Assembly: GCA_018221175.1 (NCBI GenBank)
Contig: JAAOYE010000049.1
Coordinates: 1 to 5,955 of the forward strand
From: Candidatus Woesearchaeota archaeon
GTDB lineage: Archaea; Nanobdellota; Nanobdellia; Woesearchaeales; BM511
Direction: 5' to 3'
Length of the DNA stretch: 5,955 nucleotides
This document shows, in pieces, positions 5,426-5,955 of the stretch (within the stretch, counting starts at the first letter, position 1; every line of letters begins with the position of its first letter). The notes under the pieces were generated by a model. That model was given only the letters and a program-made list of their open reading frames with translations, did no database searches and was not told where the DNA came from. Both the position numbers and the translations under genes were made by a program.

Positions 5426-5955
5426 ACTCTCACCTCGGCAATCGCAGGTCCCCAAGGATAGGGGACTTTATGAAGCGAAATGGCATTAATCACAAGATTG
5501 TTTTCAACAAGGTTTATGTCAATTCTGCCATCCCTATCTAAATCAAGGTTTTTCATGAGGTTATACATTGCGTCATCATATGTGTCATTAATATTGTATG
5601 ATGTGCTGCTATTAGTGTAAAAGCAAACATTCGAGCCGTTATAATCTGGGGGAACAGCAATGTCAGCATAGGTATTATCCTCAAATTGGACTGTCCAATT
5701 ACACCCCTGGGCAAACTCTAATACATCGCTGTATGAAACAGATGCTTTCATAAGACCAGTGTAATAAAAAGTGCTGTTAGCAGAGCACCCAGTTGAGTTT
5801 CCAGAATCAATGCCTGTCCTTATTGTAATGTTATCCTCGCTTCCAGGCGTGAGTAAGGATGGGTTAAAGCCGGCAATAAACGGGTCTCCTAAAAATTCGT
5901 ATTGAGGATTGAAGACTGAAAGATTATGTGTAGCGTTTCCATTGACAAAAACAAA
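5416..5955 (-). CDS. Exported protein with calcium-loop-like motif, C-terminal part (5' end outside window)
   Basis: The frame is open from the window edge to the TAA at 5416-5418, giving 179 C-terminal residues. A Met at 5751 is internal, since convincing coding sequence continues upstream of it. The fragment is rich in N, T, S and Y, with nine N-X-S/T sequons and cysteines at 57, 85 and 111, so it is almost surely outside the cell. Residues 138-146 read D-L-D-R-D-G-R-I-D, matching the DxDxDGxxD calcium loop of EF-hand, dockerin and some pseudopilin proteins. The end is P-Y-P-W-G-P followed by an AEVRVW strand. No membrane helix is seen in this part. Its last 10 nt overlap the start of the next gene and contain that gene's Shine-Dalgarno just before, so the two are co-transcribed and coupled. 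The family was not identified. Confidence 0.85.
   Translation of the reverse strand, partial: FVFVNGNATHNLSVFNPQYEFLGDPFIAGFNPSLLTPGSEDNITIRTGIDSGNSTGCSANSTFYYTGLMKASVSYSDVLEFAQGCNWTVQFEDNTYADIAVPPDYNGSNVCFYTNSSTSYNINDTYDDAMYNLMKNLDLDRDGRIDINLVENNLVINAISLHKVPYPWGPAIAEVRVWQ
5429..5436 (-). promoter_or_regulatory. Shine-Dalgarno GAGGTGAG that fixes the TTG start
   Basis: GAGGTGAG is a near-perfect match to the archaeal anti-Shine-Dalgarno. It lies 3 nt from its last base, or 5 nt from the GAGGTG core, before the TTG at 5425. It lies within the end of the upstream coding region. It is the reason for preferring this TTG over the one at 5455. Confidence 0.75.

Noticed and set aside
5416..5751. 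ATG at 5751 as the true start of the upstream operon gene
   Set aside because: The frame stays open to the window edge, with sequon-rich sequence of the same character, and no Shine-Dalgarno precedes that ATG.

Overview
The window looks archaeal and most resembles a small-genome DPANN-type archaeon (Woesearchaeota/Pacearchaeota-like). This is inference from several signs: an AT-rich sequence, BRE/TATA-type promoters, U-tract terminators, GGTGA-type ribosome binding sites, a tRNA broken by bulge-helix-bulge introns, and many exported beta-sandwich proteins with N-glycosylation sequons. No ribosomal RNA or marker protein is present, so the phylum is not proven.

The left two thirds (1-3847, + strand) encode three cell-surface proteins. 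The first (1-594, 5' end outside the window) is the C-terminus of a secreted PKD plus CARDB-like protein. It is followed by a promoter and ribosome binding site serving a 417-residue membrane-anchored surface protein (690-1943). That protein has a signal peptide, three beta-sandwich domains, one C-terminal membrane helix and a short acidic tail. After a double T-tract comes a 621-residue protein of similar topology (1982-3847), made of about five Ig-like repeats of roughly 100 residues with periodic cysteines and 13 sequons. All three probably act at the envelope or S-layer; no enzyme motif is visible in any of them.

The centre (3848-4121) holds a tRNA-Trp(CCA) gene on the - strand. It spans 199 nt but folds to a 74-nt tRNA only if three introns are removed: 29 nt in the D-loop, 17 nt in the 3' side of the D-stem, and 79 nt at the canonical 37/38 site. 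It has its own TATA-like box and a T7 terminator. This is the most notable feature of the window.

The right third (4122-5955, - strand) is a tightly packed operon of overlapping genes. In transcription order these are: a partial exported protein with a calcium-loop-like motif; a 319-residue protein with a pilin-like N-terminus, starting at TTG behind a strong Shine-Dalgarno sequence; and a 114-residue DUF192 protein whose ATG overlaps the preceding stop codon. Overall this is an envelope-protein region with an unusual intron-rich tRNA gene. I saw no mobile element, CRISPR array or defence system.
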